A stretch of DNA of 64,000 nucleotides from Certhia americana. Taxonomy: Eukaryota > Chordata > Aves > Passeriformes > Certhiidae. Positions 63,001-64,000 of the stretch are shown in pieces. Every line of letters starts with the position of its first letter. Position 1 is the stretch's first letter. The notes under the pieces were generated by a model. That model was given only the letters and a program-made list of their open reading frames with translations, searched no databases and was not told the origin of the DNA. The stretch lies in assembly GCA_018697195.1 (NCBI GenBank), contig CM031878.1, positions 10,339,566-10,403,565 on the forward strand. Direction: 5' to 3'. The position numbers were made by a program, and so were the translations under genes.

Positions 63001-63063
63001 CTGGCTTTATGGAAGTTGCTGTGTGAGCACCAATTTAGTGTTGCTGTAGGTGAGCTTCAGAAG
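41572..63063 (+). CDS. NUP155: NUP155, first 22 coding exons (gene continues past the right edge)
   Basis: Scaffold nucleoporin of the inner ring of the nuclear pore complex, needed for pore assembly and nuclear-envelope formation. Twenty-two exons join in frame to 2427 nt (809 codons) with all introns GT-AG and no internal stop. The protein tracks human NUP155 almost residue for residue ([89 protein letters not shown]). Roughly residues 50-500 are the N-terminal beta-propeller, about 570-650 a Ser/Pro-rich linker that diverges, and from about 655 the alpha-solenoid begins. The family is about 1390 residues, so about 580 lie beyond the window. Start at 41572: the Ala-rich [14 protein letters not shown] matches the human start, although human has a few extra residues upstream. 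Confidence 0.98.
41708..42720 (+). other. NUP155: NUP155 intron 1
   Basis: CpG-rich at its 5' end, then a 28-base T run (42046-42073). Ends with a (GTTT)n stretch (about 42687-42707) at the exon 2 acceptor. No transposon recognised. Confidence 0.9.
42721..42858 (+). CDS. NUP155: NUP155 coding exon 2
   Basis: Encodes [20 protein letters not shown] and [14 protein letters not shown]. The acceptor follows a (GTTT)n tract; donor GTATCC is non-consensus but fixed by the His codon shared with exon 3. Confidence 0.95.
42859..43188 (+). other. NUP155: NUP155 intron 2
   Basis: 330 bp, AT-rich, nothing recognised. Confidence 0.9.
43189..43285 (+). CDS. NUP155: NUP155 coding exon 3
   Basis: Encodes [20 protein letters not shown] and [12 protein letters not shown]. 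Acceptor gtgcttcag, donor GTACGT; phase 2 out. Confidence 0.96.
43380..43800 (-). mobile_element. Solo ERV LTR in NUP155 intron 3
   Basis: On the minus strand it starts TGTTGGAGCC and ends GATCCCAGCA, with a TATA box (43481-43490), a poly-A signal just downstream (AATAAA, 43462-43467) and a 3' end with the avian retroviral gaccccaacct-type sequence. This is a U3-R-U5 layout of about 420 bp without viral genes. The flanks (atagat / ataggat) may be a decayed target duplication. Confidence 0.8.
43801..44773 (+). other. NUP155: Rest of NUP155 intron 3
   Basis: AT-rich, no element recognised. Confidence 0.8.
44774..44844 (+). CDS. NUP155: NUP155 coding exon 4
   Basis: Encodes [20 protein letters not shown]. 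Acceptor tattgacag, donor GTAAGG. Confidence 0.97.
44845..45677 (+). other. NUP155: NUP155 intron 4
   Basis: Contains a (TA)n run near 44915, a CR1 tail at 45055-45140, otherwise nothing recognised. Confidence 0.85.
45055..45140 (+). mobile_element. CR1 3' tail
   Basis: Sense CR1 end: ggttggattcaatggacctg ... caatgattctatgata. Confidence 0.75.
45678..45770 (+). CDS. NUP155: NUP155 coding exon 5
   Basis: Encodes [20 protein letters not shown]. Acceptor tttttatttag, donor GTAATT; phase 1 on both sides. Confidence 0.97.
46060..46920 (-). mobile_element. ERV LTR plus primer-binding site (ERVL-like)
   Basis: On the minus strand AATAAA (46183-46188) is followed by R/U5-like sequence, then ccaccaca and an 18-base primer-binding site TGGTGCGTTGGCTGGGAA (46078-46095) complementary to a tRNA 3' end. 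Internal genes downstream are absent. The upstream limit is uncertain. Confidence 0.6.
46978..47690 (-). repeat. GC-rich repeat-like block with a long open frame
   Basis: An abrupt GC rise inside an AT-rich intron. One minus-strand frame stays open from about 47585 to 46978 (about 200 codons). The sequence is Pro/Ser/Ala-rich and I recognise no domain. It adjoins the ERV LTR and may belong to the same insertion. Includes the 23-bp tandem repeat. Confidence 0.45.
47458..47549. repeat. 23-bp tandem repeat, four copies
   Basis: Four diverged units of exactly 23 bp (47458, 47481, 47504, 47527), each built on CTC...GTGAGGGG. Confidence 0.85.
48319..48485 (+). CDS. NUP155: NUP155 coding exon 6
   Basis: Encodes [20 protein letters not shown], then the blade block [20 protein letters not shown]. 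Acceptor ttactgaag, donor CAG-GTGACT. Confidence 0.97.
48486..48891 (+). other. NUP155: NUP155 intron 6
   Basis: 406 bp, T-rich, nothing recognised. An open frame runs on from exon 6 for about 45 codons by chance. Confidence 0.9.
48892..48997 (+). CDS. NUP155: NUP155 coding exon 7
   Basis: Encodes [20 protein letters not shown] through LLQFTFSED. Acceptor taaattgtag, donor GTAAGT. Confidence 0.97.
48998..50949 (+). other. NUP155: NUP155 intron 7
   Basis: Mostly the 1.4-kb CR1; flanks are unremarkable. Confidence 0.9.
49150..50546 (+). mobile_element. CR1 LINE 3' half with broken reverse transcriptase
   Basis: Sense CR1 ORF2: [72 protein letters not shown], then in another frame the catalytic DD region (gcagatgac, 49684-49692), and the C-terminal [16 protein letters not shown]. 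At least three frameshifts make it inactive. It ends in the CR1 tail ctgtgattctgtg. Confidence 0.95.
50950..51023 (+). CDS. NUP155: NUP155 coding exon 8
   Basis: Encodes [20 protein letters not shown]. Acceptor ccctttccag, donor CAA-GTATGT. Confidence 0.97.
51024..51326 (+). other. NUP155: NUP155 intron 8
   Basis: 303 bp; nothing recognised. Confidence 0.85.
51327..51418 (+). CDS. NUP155: NUP155 coding exon 9
   Basis: Encodes [20 protein letters not shown]. Acceptor gaattgcag, donor GTATGT, phase 2 out. Confidence 0.97.
51548..51645 (+). CDS. NUP155: NUP155 coding exon 10
   Basis: Encodes [20 protein letters not shown]. Acceptor tatttttcag, donor GTAAAA. Confidence 0.97.
51730..51882 (+). 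CDS. NUP155: NUP155 coding exon 11
   Basis: Encodes [30 protein letters not shown] and HRALYSKG. The preceding intron is only 84 bp. Donor GTAAGC. Confidence 0.97.
52170..52270 (+). CDS. NUP155: NUP155 coding exon 12
   Basis: Encodes [20 protein letters not shown]. Acceptor attcttgctag, donor CAG-GTATAA. Confidence 0.97.
52271..53662 (+). other. NUP155: NUP155 intron 12
   Basis: AT-rich; only a short ggggggtggtggt patch near 52736. No element recognised. Confidence 0.85.
53663..53833 (+). CDS. NUP155: NUP155 coding exon 13
   Basis: Encodes [40 protein letters not shown]. Acceptor gttgttcag, donor CAA-GTGAGT. Confidence 0.97.
53834..54869 (+). other. NUP155: NUP155 intron 13
   Basis: No element recognised. 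Motif ttttcaggacat repeated near 54543 and 54558. Confidence 0.85.
54870..54980 (+). CDS. NUP155: NUP155 coding exon 14
   Basis: Encodes [20 protein letters not shown] and [12 protein letters not shown]. Acceptor cttttag, donor CAG-GTAAGA. Confidence 0.97.
54981..55830 (+). other. NUP155: NUP155 intron 14
   Basis: AT-rich; nothing recognised. Confidence 0.85.
55831..55925 (+). CDS. NUP155: NUP155 coding exon 15
   Basis: Encodes [20 protein letters not shown] and SAWATRAFF. Acceptor atgctctag, donor GTAAGT. Confidence 0.97.
55926..57308 (+). other. NUP155: NUP155 intron 15
   Basis: Hosts an antisense CR1 fragment; the remainder is unremarkable. Confidence 0.85.
56305..56755 (-). mobile_element. 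CR1 3' fragment, antisense
   Basis: The plus strand begins gagtcacaaaattgtttggg, ttggaaggaccttaaagatc and continues through the usual antisense CR1 body to cttgttgaacctcatgagct. Confidence 0.9.
57309..57397 (+). CDS. NUP155: NUP155 coding exon 16
   Basis: Encodes [20 protein letters not shown] and PILGSPVSA, the start of the Pro-rich linker. Acceptor caaactttag, donor GTATGT. Confidence 0.96.
57398..59697 (+). other. NUP155: NUP155 intron 16
   Basis: 2.3 kb, AT-rich; no transposon or exon recognised. Confidence 0.85.
59698..59757 (+). CDS. NUP155: NUP155 coding exon 17
   Basis: 60 nt of divergent linker ([19 protein letters not shown]). Acceptor ccttcttag; donor GTAAAC; phase 1 on both sides, so it could be skipped without a frameshift. 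Confidence 0.92.
59855..60005 (+). CDS. NUP155: NUP155 coding exon 18
   Basis: Linker ([20 protein letters not shown]), then conserved [20 protein letters not shown]. Reached across a 97-bp intron with a long T run. Confidence 0.95.
60006..60850 (+). other. NUP155: NUP155 intron 18
   Basis: Nothing recognised. Confidence 0.85.
60851..60917 (+). CDS. NUP155: NUP155 coding exon 19
   Basis: Encodes [20 protein letters not shown]. Acceptor tgttttgcag, donor GCA-GTATGT. Confidence 0.96.
60918..61232 (+). other. NUP155: NUP155 intron 19
   Basis: 315 bp; nothing recognised. Confidence 0.85.
61233..61351 (+). CDS. NUP155: NUP155 coding exon 20
   Basis: Encodes [20 protein letters not shown] and [19 protein letters not shown]. 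Acceptor tcttttgcag, donor GTATTA. Confidence 0.96.
61559..61662 (+). CDS. NUP155: NUP155 coding exon 21
   Basis: Encodes [20 protein letters not shown] then [12 protein letters not shown]. Acceptor taaattacag, donor GTATGT. Confidence 0.95.
61663..62929 (+). other. NUP155: NUP155 intron 21
   Basis: T runs near 62229 and an A run at 62617-62632; no element recognised. Confidence 0.85.
62930..63063 (+). CDS. NUP155: NUP155 coding exon 22 (last in window)
   Basis: Encodes [40 protein letters not shown] and LQK. Acceptor gtttttcag, donor AAG-GTAAGA, phase 0 out. Residue 809 of the model. Confidence 0.96.
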
Positions 63064-64000
63064 GTAAGATCTGGATAATGCAAATTTTATTTGTTTGTAA
63101 TAGTTACCTGAATTTCTTTTGCTACCTAAGTATTCCCAGAGGACTCTTACTTAAATTAATTGAGAAACATAGGAATTTCAAACCACATATAAATTCTTTT
63201 ACATGTGGTCACGAATGTTTAAGAGACTGATATGTAGTACTGAGATAATAATTCAATTTTATGCAAATGGAAGTGTCGCTAACAATAAATTGTTCTACTT
63301 TTATTGATAGTTAATACTGTGTCTTGTTTTATAAATACTGGTTTTTTACCTTAAACAAATTCTGCAAAATGTGCTGAAAAGAATAGACCAGTATTTTCCA
63401 GCAAAGGGGAATTCGCTCTTTGCCGTAGTCTTGGTGAAAGGTGGAGAACAATAAGGTAATAGAGTCCTTGCTCTTCTGTGTAAGTAGGGTATCAGAATGT
63501 ACCACAGAACAGCTGAGGTCAGAAGGAACCACTGGAAACCATCTGTCCCCTGTGCAGTGGGGGGGGGGGTAATTCTAACTGACTCTCAAAGCAGGGTCAG
63601 CTAGAGCAGATTACCCAGGAATGTGTCCAGTAAGGATTTTAATATTTATAAAGATGAAAACTCCACAGTGTTTCTGAGCAATCTGTTCCAGTGTTAAGCC
63701 ACCTCTAGAGCAAGAAAGATTTCTCTTCTATTCAGGTGCAATTTCCTTTGCTTCAGTTTTTTTACCATTGTGCAGTGTCCTGTGACTGGTTACCTCTAAG
63801 AAAAACCTGACTCTGCATTCTTTACACTTTCTCAAAAAATATTAGTAAGATCCCACATGCTGCCCTCTAAGCCTCCAGGCTAAATGATCCCAGTTCTTTC
63901 AGGCTCCTGGTTTGTGAAGAAGGAAGTTTGTAGATCAGTGGGTACTACTGCTGTGCACCCTTTGCTAAAATATCAAATTTGCAGCCAACTCTTGAAAAAA
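63064..64000 (+). other. NUP155: NUP155 intron 22 (partial)
   Basis: Runs to the window edge; holds an antisense CR1 fragment. Confidence 0.85.
63495..63935 (-). mobile_element. CR1 3' fragment, antisense
   Basis: caccactggaaaccatctgt-like start, then atgaaaactccacagtgttt, ctgagcaatctgttccagtg and aggctcctggtttgtgaag follow the antisense CR1 order. A G run (63559-63568) interrupts it. Confidence 0.75.

Overview
The window reads as nuclear DNA of a bird. It is AT-rich and intron-rich, its repeats are mostly CR1-type LINE fragments plus avian-style LTRs, and there is no Alu or L1. Two conserved genes stand head to head: WDR70 on the minus strand and NUP155 on the plus strand. The same divergent pair exists in mammals; in birds I would expect it on chromosome Z (background knowledge, not visible here). 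The assembly has a 100-base N run at 41162-41261.

Left half (1-36963, minus strand): the 5' part of WDR70. Seven coding exons can be joined in frame, from the start codon at 36963 to 261, giving about 226 residues: a short N-terminus, a charged segment, an Asp/Glu-rich stretch and the first WD40 blade. The rest lies beyond the left edge. Intron 5 is 25.8 kb and holds CR1 pieces, two LTR-like elements and poly-A. It also holds a loose series of exon-like minus-strand segments that WDR70 does not explain.

Middle (36964-41571): the intergenic stretch between the two start codons is almost all repeats: a 0.8 kb antisense CR1, a solo LTR, more CR1 fragments, AT-rich simple sequence and a CCCTT tract broken by the N gap. 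A CpG-rich promoter lies at each end.

Right half (41572-64000, plus strand): the first 22 coding exons of NUP155, which join in frame to 809 residues. They cover the N-terminal beta-propeller, the Ser/Pro-rich linker and the start of the alpha-solenoid. The gene runs off the right edge. Its introns hold a minus-strand solo LTR, an ERV LTR with a primer-binding site, an unclassified GC-rich repeat, a frameshifted CR1 reverse-transcriptase fragment and smaller CR1 tails.

The two genes are not an operon and share no reaction. NUP155 is a scaffold nucleoporin. WDR70 is a nuclear WD-repeat protein linked to chromatin and DNA-damage responses. No tRNA, rRNA or CRISPR array was recognised.
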